From NCBI GenBank assembly GCA_016720425.1, contig JADKKQ010000003.1:310001-374000 (forward strand): DNA of 64,000 nt, written 5' to 3'. The position numbers and the translations under genes were made by a program. Of this stretch, positions 45,231-54,023 are shown piece after piece (the first letter of the stretch is position 1; the number at the start of each line of letters is the position of its first letter). Source of the stretch: Betaproteobacteria bacterium. GTDB lineage: Bacteria > Pseudomonadota > Gammaproteobacteria > Burkholderiales > Casimicrobiaceae. Under the pieces are notes generated by a model. The model did no database searches. It had not been told where the DNA came from and was given only the letters and a program-made list of their open reading frames with translations.

Positions 45231-45632
45231 ATGCCCACCCCGAAGCTGACGGCCGCCGACCTCGACCGCATCCGGGCCGATCTCGAGGCCCGCCGCGCGA
45301 CGCTGCGCGTCGAAGTCAAGGCCCAGTTGAAGGGTAGCGGCGACGATCGCGTCGTCGGCCTGTCCAACCGGCTGAACGAGAACGACGATTGGGCGGTCGC
45401 CGATGCGCTGGCCGAGCTCGACATCGCCGGCGCCACCCACGTGCTGAACGAACTGAACGAGGTCGACGCCGCGCTGGCGCGCCTGCGCAGCAACGACTAC
45501 GGCGAATGCATCGACTGCGGCGGCAGCATCGCACCGGCACGCCTGATCGCGTACCCGACGGCGCTGCGCTGCATCGGCTGCCAGGCGGCATTCGAGAAGA
45601 AGTCCAGCGGCCCGCCGCTGACCGCAGTCTGA
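45231..45632 (+). CDS. TraR/DksA-family zinc finger protein
   Basis: A 133-residue protein with an N-terminal coiled coil (LTAADLDRIRADLEARRATLRVEVKAQL and a second helix LDIAGATHVLNELNEVDAALARL) and the DksA-type zinc finger CIDCGGSI...RCIGC at the C-terminus. The family acts in the RNA polymerase secondary channel. The coiled-coil tip (RLNENDDWAVADALAELD) lacks the canonical DxxDxA, so full DksA activity is uncertain. ATG at 45231. Terminator follows. Confidence 0.85.
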   Translation: MPTPKLTAADLDRIRADLEARRATLRVEVKAQLKGSGDDRVVGLSNRLNENDDWAVADALAELDIAGATHVLNELNEVDAALARLRSNDYGECIDCGGSIAPARLIAYPTALRCIGCQAAFEKKSSGPPLTAV

Positions 45633-45663
45633 GCCTTTTGCGCCCGACTTCCGAGCCGGGCAC

Positions 45664-45712
45664 CACCGGTCTGCGCACACGCCGCGCCGGCGGGCCGCAG
45701 CGCCGGTGTTTT
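45664..45712 (+). terminator. Intrinsic terminator after the DksA-like gene
   Basis: CACCGG(t)CTGCG pairs with CGCAG(cg)CCGGTG, followed by TTTT, 30 bases after the stop codon. Confidence 0.6.
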
Positions 45713-45720
45713 GTTCGCGC

Positions 45721-45726
45721 TAGAAT
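45721..45726 (+). promoter_or_regulatory. Putative -10 box for the aldo/keto reductase gene
   Basis: TAGAAT 34 bases before the ATG at 45760, right after the terminator of the previous gene. Confidence 0.45.
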
Positions 45727-45759
45727 GCACGATCAGGCGCCCCACGGACGACAGACGAC

Positions 45760-46734
45760 ATGACCGCGATGAACTACCGCCGGCTCGGGCACTCGGGACT
45801 CAAGGTGAGCGAACTCTCGCTCGGCTCCTGGGTGACCTACGGCAACCAGATGGGCACCGACGTGGCGCGCGAGTGCATGGCCGCCGCGTACGACGCGGGA
45901 GTCAACTTCTTCGACAATGCCGAGGTCTACGCCAAGGGCGAGTCGGAGATCATCATGGGCGAGGCGCTGAAGCGACTGGGCTGGCGCCGCTCGTCGTTCC
46001 TCGTGTCGACCAAGCTGTACTGGGGCCTGCACGACGGCCCGAACGAGAAGAACACGCTGAACCGCAAGTACCTGATGCAGGCGATCGACGGCGCGCTGGC
46101 GCGCTTCAAGCTCGATTGCATCGACCTCGTGTTCTGCCATCGCCCGGACGCCGAGACGCCGATCGAGGAGACGGTGCGGGCGATGCACGACATGATCGCC
46201 GCCGGCAAGGCGCTGTACTGGGGCACGTCCGAGTGGAGCGCCGCCGAGATCATGGCGGCCTGGCAGATCGCCGATCGCCACCACCTGCACCAGCCGGTGA
46301 TGGAGCAGCCGCAGTACAACCTGCTGCATCGCGAGCGCGTCGAGAAGGAATACGCGCGGCTGTACGCCGACATCGGGCTCGGCACCACGACCTGGAGCCC
46401 GCTCGCCTCGGGCCTGCTCAGCGGCAAGTACAACGACGGCGTGCCCGCCGATTCGCGCGCGACCCTGAAGGGTTACGAGTGGCTGGCCGAGCGGCTGACC
46501 GACCCGGCGAAGCTCGCCGTTGCCCGCCGGCTGGCGCCGGTGGCCGCCGACCTCGGCTGCACGATGGCGCAGCTGGCCATCGCCTGGTGCCTCAAGAACC
46601 CGCAGGTGTCGACGGTGATCACCGGCGCGAGCCGTGCGGCGCAGGTCACCGAGAACCTGCGCGCGCTCGACGTCGTGCCCCGGCTCGTGCCGGAGGTGAT
46701 GGCGCGCATCGACACGCTGCTGGAAGACAAGTGA
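45760..46734 (+). CDS. Aldo/keto reductase, potassium channel beta-subunit-like
   Basis: A 324-residue TIM-barrel NADPH oxidoreductase. The catalytic tetrad is visible: D and Y in FFDNAEVYAKGESE, K in VSTKLYWG, H in FCHRPD. The NADPH segment is TTWSPLASGLLSGKY, with NPQVSTVITGASRAAQVTENL near the end. The length and YNLL(H)RE(R) segment fit the Kv-beta-like/YghZ group. Substrate unknown. Confidence 0.9.
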   Translation: MTAMNYRRLGHSGLKVSELSLGSWVTYGNQMGTDVARECMAAAYDAGVNFFDNAEVYAKGESEIIMGEALKRLGWRRSSFLVSTKLYWGLHDGPNEKNTLNRKYLMQAIDGALARFKLDCIDLVFCHRPDAETPIEETVRAMHDMIAAGKALYWGTSEWSAAEIMAAWQIADRHHLHQPVMEQPQYNLLHRERVEKEYARLYADIGLGTTTWSPLASGLLSGKYNDGVPADSRATLKGYEWLAERLTDPAKLAVARRLAPVAADLGCTMAQLAIAWCLKNPQVSTVITGASRAAQVTENLRALDVVPRLVPEVMARIDTLLEDK

Positions 46735-46747
46735 CGCCCCCTCGCCG

Positions 46748-47236
46748 ATGCGCCTCGCGCTCCTGATCGTCGCCTGCGCGTTGACCGTCCTCGCGTCGCC
46801 ACCCGCGCTGGCCAGTCCCTTCGGCCGGCTGTTCGCCGGCGCCCCACCCGCTGATCTCGGCCCGAAGGACGGCCGCCTCGCGCCCTGCCCGGCGCGTCCG
46901 AACTGCGTGTCGAGCACGGCGAGCGACCCGGCGCAGCAGGTCGCGCCGCTGCGCTACGCGTCGGACGCGACGGCGGCGATGCATCTCCTCGCCGAGTGCG
47001 TGCGCGCCGAGCCGGGTGCGAGCGTCGTGACGCAGCGGCCGGACTACCTGCACGCGGAGTTCGCCAGCGCCGCCTTCGGCTTCGTCGACGACGTCGAGTT
47101 CCACCTCGCCGCGGCGGGCCGCATCGACGTGCGCTCGGCCTCGCGCCTCGGCTACAGCGACTTCGGCGTCAACCGCGACCGCGTCGAGGCGCTGCGCGCC
47201 AGCTTCGAAGCGCGGAGCAGCGGCCGGCAGCCATGA
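46748..47236 (+). CDS. DUF1499 family protein, exported
   Basis: A 162-residue DUF1499 protein with a signal peptide (LALLIVACALTVLASPPALA). The conserved body is PCPARPNCVSS, DYLHAEFASAAFGFVDDVEF and IDVRSASRLGYSDFGVNRDRVEALR. No established function. It begins 13 bases after the reductase and overlaps the next gene by ATGA. Confidence 0.88.
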   Translation: MRLALLIVACALTVLASPPALASPFGRLFAGAPPADLGPKDGRLAPCPARPNCVSSTASDPAQQVAPLRYASDATAAMHLLAECVRAEPGASVVTQRPDYLHAEFASAAFGFVDDVEFHLAAAGRIDVRSASRLGYSDFGVNRDRVEALRASFEARSSGRQP

Positions 47237-48276
47237 ACCCCCTCGAAAGCTGGCAGGAAGAGCAGCGCTCCGCGTTCCTCTACCGCATCTGCGCCAAAGC
47301 CGAGACCGGCAACCCGCGCGCCGACCTCTTCCAGCGCCTCGCCGGCGAGGCGGAGGCGCAGGCCGCGATCTGGCGCGCGCAGCTGACCGCGCGCGGTCAC
47401 CCCGCTCCCCCGCCGTTCGTGCCGGACCTGCGCACGCGCATGGTCGCCGCACTGGTGCGCTCGATCGGGCCGCGGCCGCTCAAGGGCATCCTGGCGGCGA
47501 TGAAGGTCCGCGGCATGGCCGTGTATTCCAGCGCCGCGCCGATCGAGCCCGGGCACGCCGGCCCGCGTCCCGGCGGAGGCATGGAGCACCGCCATCGCGG
47601 CCTCGGCAGCGGCGGCAATCTGCGGGCGGCGGTGTTCGGCGTCAACGACGGGCTGGTCTCCAACGCCAGCCTGATCCTCGGCGTCGCCGGCGCCAGTGCC
47701 GACGCGCGCGTCGTGCTGCTCTCCGGCATCGCCGGCATGTGCGCCGGCGCCTTCGCGATGGCCGCCGGCGAGTACGTGTCGGTCCGCTCGCAGCGCGAGC
47801 TGTTCGAGTATCAGATCGGCCTCGAGCGCGAGGAGCTGCGGGAATACCCCGAGGCCGAGGCGCAGGAGCTCGCTCTCATCTACGTGGCCAAGGGCTTGCC
47901 GAAAAAGGAGGCGGCGCGGCTGGCGACCCGGCTCATCGCCGATCCCGAGCACGCGCTCGACACGCTGGCGCGCGAGGAGCTGGGGCTCAATCCGGACGAG
48001 CTCGGTTCGCCCTGGGGCGCGGCGCTGTCGTCGTTCGTGGCCTTCGGCGCCGGTGCGCTGCTGCCGCTGCTGCCGTTCGTGTTCCTCGCCGGGCCGCTGG
48101 CGCTGCCGGTCGCCGTCGGCCTCACCGGGCTGGCGCTGTTCGCCGTCGGCGCCACGCTGTCGCTGTTCACCGGCCGCAACGCGGTCTTTTCCGGACTGCG
48201 GATGCTGGCCCTGGGCGGCCTCGCCGGGGCGATCACTTTCGCCATCGGCAGACTCGCCGGCGTGACCCTTGGCTGA
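47233..48276 (+). CDS. VIT1/CCC1 transporter-family protein with ferritin-like N-domain
   Basis: A 347-residue protein of the VIT1/CCC1 family. Residues 1-95 form a ferritin-like helical domain (EEQRSAFLYRICAKAE, LAGEAEAQAAIW), whose acidic residues could bind iron. From about 125 the transporter body starts (GGNLRAAVFGVNDGLVSNASLILGVAGA), continuing with AFAMAAGEYVSVRSQRELFEYQI and three C-terminal helices. It should move iron or manganese out of the cytosol. Overlaps DUF1499 by ATGA, and the next gene begins inside its end. Confidence 0.9.
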   Translation: MNPLESWQEEQRSAFLYRICAKAETGNPRADLFQRLAGEAEAQAAIWRAQLTARGHPAPPPFVPDLRTRMVAALVRSIGPRPLKGILAAMKVRGMAVYSSAAPIEPGHAGPRPGGGMEHRHRGLGSGGNLRAAVFGVNDGLVSNASLILGVAGASADARVVLLSGIAGMCAGAFAMAAGEYVSVRSQRELFEYQIGLEREELREYPEAEAQELALIYVAKGLPKKEAARLATRLIADPEHALDTLAREELGLNPDELGSPWGAALSSFVAFGAGALLPLLPFVFLAGPLALPVAVGLTGLALFAVGATLSLFTGRNAVFSGLRMLALGGLAGAITFAIGRLAGVTLG

Positions 48277-49473
48277 GCGGGCCGCCGGGCCGGAGCTGCG
48301 CCTCCATCCGGGACGCGAGAAGTCGCTGCTGCAGCGCCATCCCTGGGTGTTCTCGGGCGCGATCGCCGAGTTGCGCGGCGGCCCCGCCCCGGGGACACCG
48401 TCGCCATCCGCAGCGCCGACGGCCGCTGGCTGGCCCGGGCGGCGTGGTCGCCGGAGTCGCAGATCCGGGCGCGGGTCTGGAGCTTCGACGAGACCGAGAC
48501 CGTCGACGAGGCGTTCTTCGACCGCCGGATCGGCGACGCGGTCCGCGCGCGTGCCGGCTTCACCGACGCCGCCCACACCGGCTGCCGACTGATCCACGGC
48601 GAATCGGACGGCCTGCCCGGGGTGATCGCCGACCGCTACGGCGACGTGGTCGTGCTGCAGCTCGGCGCCGCGGGCGCGAAGCGCTGGCGCGACGCCCTCG
48701 TCGCCGGCCTGCGGCGGCACACCGACGCGACCTGCCTCTTCGAGCGCTCGGACGCCGACGTCCGCGAGCGCGAAGGCCTGCCCGCGCGCGTCGGACCGCT
48801 GTACGGCACCTTGCCCGACGCGGTGACGCTGGTCGAGGACGGCCTCGTCTACCGCGTCGACGTCGCCGGCGGGCAGAAGACCGGTTTCTATCTCGACCAG
48901 CGCGACAACCGCGCCCGCGTGCGCCGGCTGGCGCGGGGACGGGAGACGCTGAACGTGTTCTGCTACACGGGGGGATTCACGCTGGCGGCGCTGGCCGGCG
49001 GCGCGCCGCGCGTGCTCTCCATCGACAGCTCGGCCCCGGCGCTGGCGCTCGCCCGCGACAGCCTGGCCTGCAACCCGCAGCTTCCCGCCGGCGCGGCCGA
49101 GTGGCGCGACGCCGACGCCTTCACCGAGCTGCGGCGGCTGCGCGACGCCGCCGCGAGCTTCGATCTCATCGTGCTCGATCCGCCCAAGCTCGCGCCGACC
49201 GCCCACCACGCCGAGAAGGCGTCCCGCGCGTACAAGGACATCAACCTGCTGGCGCTGAAGCTGCTGCGCCCCGGCGGCCTGCTGGCGACGTTCTCTTGCT
49301 CGGGCGGCGTCGACGCGGCGCTGTTCCGCAAGATCGTCGCCGGCGCGGCGCTGGACGCCCGCGCCGACGCGGCGGTCATCGGCCACTTCGCCGCGTCGGC
49401 CGACCACCCCTGCTCGCTCGCGTTTCCGGAGGGCGAGTACCTGAAGGGGCTGCTGCTGCGCAAAGCCCGCTGA
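48269..49473 (+). pseudogene. rlmI: 23S rRNA (cytosine-5)-methyltransferase RlmI-like, with a one-base frameshift
   Basis: A SAM-dependent rRNA methyltransferase. The N-terminal PUA part (LRLHPGREKSLLQRHPWVFSGAIAELRGGPAPG) runs in one frame, then continues as DTVAIRSADGRWLARAAWSPESQIRARVW in another; one missing G in the run at 48390-48393 explains it. The rest is intact: GLPGVIADRYGDVVVLQ, GQKTGFYLDQRDNR, VFCYTGGFTLAA and ATFSCSGGVD with the catalytic cysteine. Corrected length is 401 residues, normal for RlmI. TTG start inside the VIT1 gene end. Probably a sequence error. Confidence 0.85.
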
Positions 49474-49516
49474 GGCGGTGCAGCAGCGCCGGCGCCGCGC
49501 CTTCCAGCGGCAAAAA

Positions 49517-49549
49517 CAAGGCCCCATCCGGTCGCCCGGTGGGGCCTTG
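49517..49549 (-). terminator. Strong palindromic hairpin, minus-strand terminator form
   Basis: CAAGGCCCCA and TGGGGCCTTG form a perfect 10-bp stem. On the minus strand it is followed by GTTTTTG, the classical terminator form, but no minus-strand gene precedes it. On the plus strand it lies 44 bases after rlmI and could stabilise or end that message. Confidence 0.55.
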
Positions 49550-49727
49550 CCAGTCGCAGCCGGATGGACAGGAGGTCATCCGGCCGGGTCCGTGGCAAAG
49601 TGTACGGCATCCCGGCGGCGCCGGGCAACGATCGCCGCGCCGGCGGCCCAGAGGTTGTTGCACCGACGACGACGGCACCCGCCCCGGGGCGCCCCTGCCG
49701 CCGCTGGCATCCGCGGCGGCGAGAAGG

Positions 49728-49733
49728 TAAAAT
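49728..49733 (+). promoter_or_regulatory. Putative -10 box for aroG
   Basis: TAAAAT 37 bases before the TTG start at 49770, in an AT-rich patch. Confidence 0.45.
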
Positions 49734-49769
49734 CTTGTTTTTTCGCAATAATTGATCCGGAGTGCCGCT

Positions 49770-50895
49770 TTGCCCACGCCCACCGCCCACCGCAACCGCG
49801 CCGCCGCGGCATCCCATCCGGCGGCGCCGCTGCCGATCGACGACACGCGGATCCGCGAGATCATGGAGCTCGCGCCGCCGGCGCACCTGCTGCGCGAATT
49901 CCCGGTGTCGGAAACCGCGGCGCAGACGACCTTCGACGCCCGGCAGGCGATCCATCGCGTGCTGCACGGCGCCGACGACCGGCTGCTGGTCGTCGTCGGC
50001 CCCTGCTCGATCCACGACTACGACGCGGCGATCGACTACGCGACGCGGCTCGCCGGCCTCAAGCGGGAACTGGCGGCGGACCTCATCGTCGTGATGCGCG
50101 TCTACTTCGAGAAGCCGCGCACCACCGTCGGCTGGAAGGGCCTCATCAACGATCCGCGGCTCGACGACAGCTTCCGCATCAACGAGGGGCTGCGCCTCGC
50201 CCGGCGCATCCTGGTCGAGGTCAACGAGCTCGAGTTGCCGGCGGGCACCGAGTACCTCGACATGATCACCCCGCAGTACATCGCCGACCTGATCGCCTGG
50301 GGCGCGATCGGCGCCCGCACCACCGAGAGCCAGGTCCATCGCCAGCTCGCCTCGGGGCTGTCCTGCCCGGTCGGCTTCAAGAACGGCACCAACGGCGACG
50401 TCCGCGTCGCCGTCGACGCGATCAAGGCCGCCTCGGCGCCGCACCACTTCCTCTCGGTCACCAAGGGCGGCCACTCGGCGATCGTGCACACCGCCGGCAA
50501 CGAGGACTGCCACATCATCCTGCGCGGCGGCAAGACCACCAACTTCGACGCGGCGAGCGTCGACGCCACGTGCAAGGAGCTGGCCGCGGCCGGGCTCGGC
50601 GCGCGGCTGATGATCGACTGCTCGCACGCCAACAGCCAGAAGCGGCACGAGCGCCAGATCGACGTCGCGAAGGACATCGCGGCGCAGATCGCCGGCGGCG
50701 ACGACCGGATCTTCGGCTGCATGATCGAGAGCCACCTCAATCCCGGGCGCCAGGATCTCGTCCCCGGGCAGGCACTGGCCTACGGCGTGTCGATCACCGA
50801 CGCCTGCATCGGCTGGGAGCGACACCGAGTCGACGCTGCGCGAGCTCGCCGCCGCCGTGCGCGCGCGCCGGCTGCGCCTCGCCGACGCGAGCTGA
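49770..50895 (+). pseudogene. aroG: 3-deoxy-7-phosphoheptulonate synthase (AroG type), C-terminal frameshift
   Basis: Class I DAHP synthase, first step of the shikimate pathway. Landmarks are VVVGPCSIHDYDAAIDYA, MRVYFEKPRTTVGWKGLINDP, GARTTESQVHRQLASGLSCPVGFKNGTNG, DCSHANSQK and GVSITDACIGWE. After GWE one extra base (about 50820) moves the expected ending DTESTLRELAAAVRARRLRLADAS to another frame; correcting it gives 374 residues, normal length. I start it at the TTG at 49770 (CGGAG eight bases before), giving MPTPTAHRN. The catalytic core is intact even if the shift is real. Confidence 0.9.
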
Positions 50896-50931
50896 CCCGT
50901 CACCCGCCCGCCGCAGGCGAATCGACGCCCG

Positions 50932-52506
50932 ATGCCCGCCGAGGTCGAACTCAAGCTCGGCATCGCGCCCGGCGCCGTGGGGAGGCTGCTGCGGCATCCG
51001 GCGCTGGCCGCCGCCCGCGCCGGGCGCGGAACCCGCACCCGGCTCGTCGCCACCTATTTCGACACGCCCGACGGCCTGCTCGCCGCGGAAGGCATCGGGC
51101 TGCGGCTGCGCCACGAAAGAGGCGCCTGGGTGCAGACGGTCAAGGGGCCCCCGCTGCCGGCGTCGTCCGGTGCGCTCGTCGTCCGCGACGAGCACGAGTT
51201 CCCATTGGCCGGGCCGGAGCTCGACCGGCAGGCGCTGGCGCGCACGCCCTGGTCGCGCCCACTGCAACGCGCGCTCGCCGACCCCGCCTTCGGTCCGCGT
51301 TTCGTCACCGATTTCCTGCGCCGGACGGTCCCGCTGCGTTTCGCCGACGCGAGCACCGCGCTGTTGTGCATCGACTGCGGCGAACTGCGCGACCCGGACG
51401 GCGAGCAGCGGCGCAGCATCGCCGAGATCGAGATCGAGCAGCTCACCGGGGCGCCGCTCGAGCTCTTCCGCTTCGCCGCCGTGCTGGCGGCCGACCTGCC
51501 GCTGCGGATCCTGATGGCCGGCAAGGCCGAGCGCGGCCATGCGCTGCTGCGCGGCGATCCCGACGGCTGGCGGCAACCGGTACGCGCCGCGGCGCCGGTG
51601 CTCACCGCCGACGGCGACGCCGCGTCCGCGCTTGCCGCCATCGTGCGCGAGTGCGCCGGACAGATCGCCGGCAACGCGGCCGGCCTCGTCCACGACGACG
51701 ACCCCGAGTGGGTGCACCAGATGCGCGTCGGCACCCGCAGGCTGCGCGCCTGTCTCGGGCTGCTGCAGCCGCTGTTGCCCGCGCCGGGAGTCGCCGCCGT
51801 CGCCGCCGAGCTGCGCTGGCTCGCCGCCGCCCTCGGTCGCGGCCGCGACCTCGACGTGTACGTCGACGAGCTGCTGGCACCGCTGGCGCGCGCCGCCGGC
51901 CCGGACTCGGCGCTCGCGCACGCGCTGCTGCCGCTGCAGCAGGCGGCCGGGAGCGCCCGCGCCGACGCCCGCGCCGGGGCGCGGGCCGCCGTCGATTCGC
52001 CGCGTTTCACCCGCCTGGTGCTGGCCGTGGGGGCGCTGGGCGCGCTGCCGCGCTTCGGCGTTCCGGAACCCGCGTCCGGCGACGACCCGCTGGGGCAGCC
52101 GGCGACGGCGTTCGCCGCGCAGCTGCTCGACCGCCGTCACCGGCGCGTCCGGCGCCGCGGCGCCGCGCTGGCCGGCGGATCCGCTGCCGAACGCCACGCG
52201 CTGCGCATCGCGGCCAAGAAGATGCGCTACGGCGCCGAGTTCTTCGCCCCGGCCTTCGCGCACCGCAAGCCGGCGCGCAGCTTCGGCGCGAGCCTCGCCG
52301 GGCTGCAGGACCTGCTGGGACAGCTCAACGACGGCGTCACGGCGCAGCGCCTGACCGGGGAGCTCGCGGCCGACCGCCCCGACCTTGCCGCGGCCGCGCT
52401 GGGCGTCGCCGGCTGGATCGCCGCCACCGCGGTCGCGCTCGAGCGCGACCTCGGCCCGGCATGGAAGCAATTTCGCCGCACGCCGCGATTCTGGCGCCAG
52501 CGCTGA
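50932..52506 (+). CDS. CYTH-CHAD domain protein
   Basis: A 524-residue protein. Residues 1-200 are a CYTH domain (EVELKLGI start, YFDTPDGLLAAEGIGLRLRHERG, IAEIEIEQL), the triphosphate tunnel metalloenzyme fold that binds inorganic triphosphate. Residues about 235-510 are a CHAD domain, with the conserved histidine/arginine segment VHQMRVGTRRLRACLGLL, GRGRDLDVYVDEL and ALRIAAKKMRYGAEFFAPAF. CHAD domains bind polyphosphate. It begins 36 bases after aroG and 24 bases before the pap gene, consistent with a polyphosphate operon. Confidence 0.92.
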   Translation: MPAEVELKLGIAPGAVGRLLRHPALAAARAGRGTRTRLVATYFDTPDGLLAAEGIGLRLRHERGAWVQTVKGPPLPASSGALVVRDEHEFPLAGPELDRQALARTPWSRPLQRALADPAFGPRFVTDFLRRTVPLRFADASTALLCIDCGELRDPDGEQRRSIAEIEIEQLTGAPLELFRFAAVLAADLPLRILMAGKAERGHALLRGDPDGWRQPVRAAAPVLTADGDAASALAAIVRECAGQIAGNAAGLVHDDDPEWVHQMRVGTRRLRACLGLLQPLLPAPGVAAVAAELRWLAAALGRGRDLDVYVDELLAPLARAAGPDSALAHALLPLQQAAGSARADARAGARAAVDSPRFTRLVLAVGALGALPRFGVPEPASGDDPLGQPATAFAAQLLDRRHRRVRRRGAALAGGSAAERHALRIAAKKMRYGAEFFAPAFAHRKPARSFGASLAGLQDLLGQLNDGVTAQRLTGELAADRPDLAAAALGVAGWIAATAVALERDLGPAWKQFRRTPRFWRQR

Positions 52507-52529
52507 CCACCGCAGGGAGAACCGACAGC

Positions 52530-54017
52530 ATGCTTGCCTCGGCAGAGATCGGCCACCGGATCGCGCGCGAAGACTACCTGCGCGAAGAGCCGGCATTGCG
52601 CGAGGGACTGCTCAACGCCCAGTACGATCTGCTCGAGCGCAAGCGCGGCCCGATCCTGGTGCTGATCAGCGGCATCGAGGGCGGCGGGCGCGGCGAGACC
52701 GCCAACCAGCTGACCGCGTGGATGGACCCGCGGCACGTGCGGGTCAACGCCTTCGGCCCGCCGACCGCCGAGGAGCTCGCGCACCCGCCGGCGTACCGCT
52801 ATTGGCGCGCCCTCCCGCCCAGCGGCAAGATCGGCGTGTTCATGAACGCGTGGTACCGCGACCTCTTCGCCGGCCGCGAGCCGGGCGAGCTCGATGCGCA
52901 GAGCCTCGACGCGGGCGTGCGTCGGGTGCGGCAGTTCGAGCGCATGCTGGCCGACGAGGGCGTGACGCTGCTCAAGTTCTGGATCCACCTGTCGCGCGCG
53001 GCGCTGAAGGAGCGCGTGCACGAGCTCACCGCCGACCCGGCGACGCGCTGGCGCGTCACCGCCGAGGACCGGCGCGCGGTTCGTCGCTACAGCCGCTCGC
53101 ACGCGCTGTGGGAGCACGTGCTGCGCGAGTCCTCGACCGGAGCGGCACCCTGGAACGTCGTCGAGGGCAGCGATCCGCGCTACCGCAACCTCACCATCGG
53201 CAAGCTGCTGCTCGACGCCATGCGCCACGCGGCGCGCCACGGCGGCACGGCCCGGCCGTCGCAGCAGCCGGCGCGGCCCACGCCGTCGGTGATCGACAAC
53301 GTCAAGCTGATCCGCGACCTCGACCTGTCGCAGACGCTCGCCCCCGAGCGCTACCCGGCGCTGCTGGCGAAGTGGCAGGCGCGGCTCGCCGCCGCCACCC
53401 GCGACAAGCGTTTTCGCCGGCACGCGCTGGTCGCCGTCTTCGAAGGCGCGGATGCCGCCGGCAAGGGCAGCGCGCTGCGTCGCGTCACCGGTGCGCTCGA
53501 TGCCCGGCAGTACCTGCTGGTGCCCACCGGCGCGCCCAACGACGAGGAACGGGCGCACCCCTATCTCTGGCGTTTCTGGCGCCACGTCCCGGCCCGGGGC
53601 GGGGTCACGCTGTTCGATCGCAGCTGGTACGGCCGCGTGCTGGTCGAGCGCATCGAGGAGTTCTGCTCGGTGGCCGACTGGACGCGCGCCTACGAGGAGA
53701 TCAACCACTTCGAGCAGCAGCTCGCCGACGCCGGCGTGATCGTCGTCAAGTTCTGGCTGCAGATCAGCAAGCGCGAGCAGCTGGCGCGGTTCAAGGCGCG
53801 CGAGCAGACGTCGTTCAAGCGCTTCAAGATCACGCAGGAAGACTGGCGCAACCGCAAGAAGTGGTCCCACTACGAGCGGGCGGTCGCCGACATGGTCGAC
53901 CGCACCAGCACCGAGATCGCGCCCTGGACGCTGGTCGAGGCCGACGACAAGCGCCACGCGCGGATCAAGGTGCTGCGCACGCTGGTCAAGCGTGTCGAAG
54001 CCGCGATCGATCGCTGA
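52530..54017 (+). CDS. pap: Two-domain PPK2: polyphosphate:AMP phosphotransferase
   Basis: A 495-residue protein with two PPK2 domains (about 15-235 and 255-495). The C-terminal copy has an intact Walker A (FEGADAAGKGS) and VTLFDRSWYGRVLVERIEEF. The N-terminal copy is degenerate: GIEGGGRGET replaces the lysine by arginine, and the later motif is FMNAWYRDLF. This is the class II architecture that converts AMP to ADP with polyphosphate. AGGGAGA precedes the ATG. It is paired with the CYTH-CHAD gene. Confidence 0.9.
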   Translation: MLASAEIGHRIAREDYLREEPALREGLLNAQYDLLERKRGPILVLISGIEGGGRGETANQLTAWMDPRHVRVNAFGPPTAEELAHPPAYRYWRALPPSGKIGVFMNAWYRDLFAGREPGELDAQSLDAGVRRVRQFERMLADEGVTLLKFWIHLSRAALKERVHELTADPATRWRVTAEDRRAVRRYSRSHALWEHVLRESSTGAAPWNVVEGSDPRYRNLTIGKLLLDAMRHAARHGGTARPSQQPARPTPSVIDNVKLIRDLDLSQTLAPERYPALLAKWQARLAAATRDKRFRRHALVAVFEGADAAGKGSALRRVTGALDARQYLLVPTGAPNDEERAHPYLWRFWRHVPARGGVTLFDRSWYGRVLVERIEEFCSVADWTRAYEEINHFEQQLADAGVIVVKFWLQISKREQLARFKAREQTSFKRFKITQEDWRNRKKWSHYERAVADMVDRTSTEIAPWTLVEADDKRHARIKVLRTLVKRVEAAIDR

Positions 54018-54023
54018 CATCGC

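Larger units (their letters stand above)
49474..49769. other. Intergenic region, 296 bases
   Basis: Contains the hairpin at 49517-49549 and an AT-rich leader with TAAAAT at 49728 before the aroG start. No gene is seen. Confidence 0.55.

Noticed and set aside
49752..54017. One 1421-residue fusion of AroG and Pap
   Set aside because: The frame joins them only through nonsense-composition sequence across the CYTH-CHAD gene. The Pap start has its own ribosome site, and AroG has a frameshift near its end.
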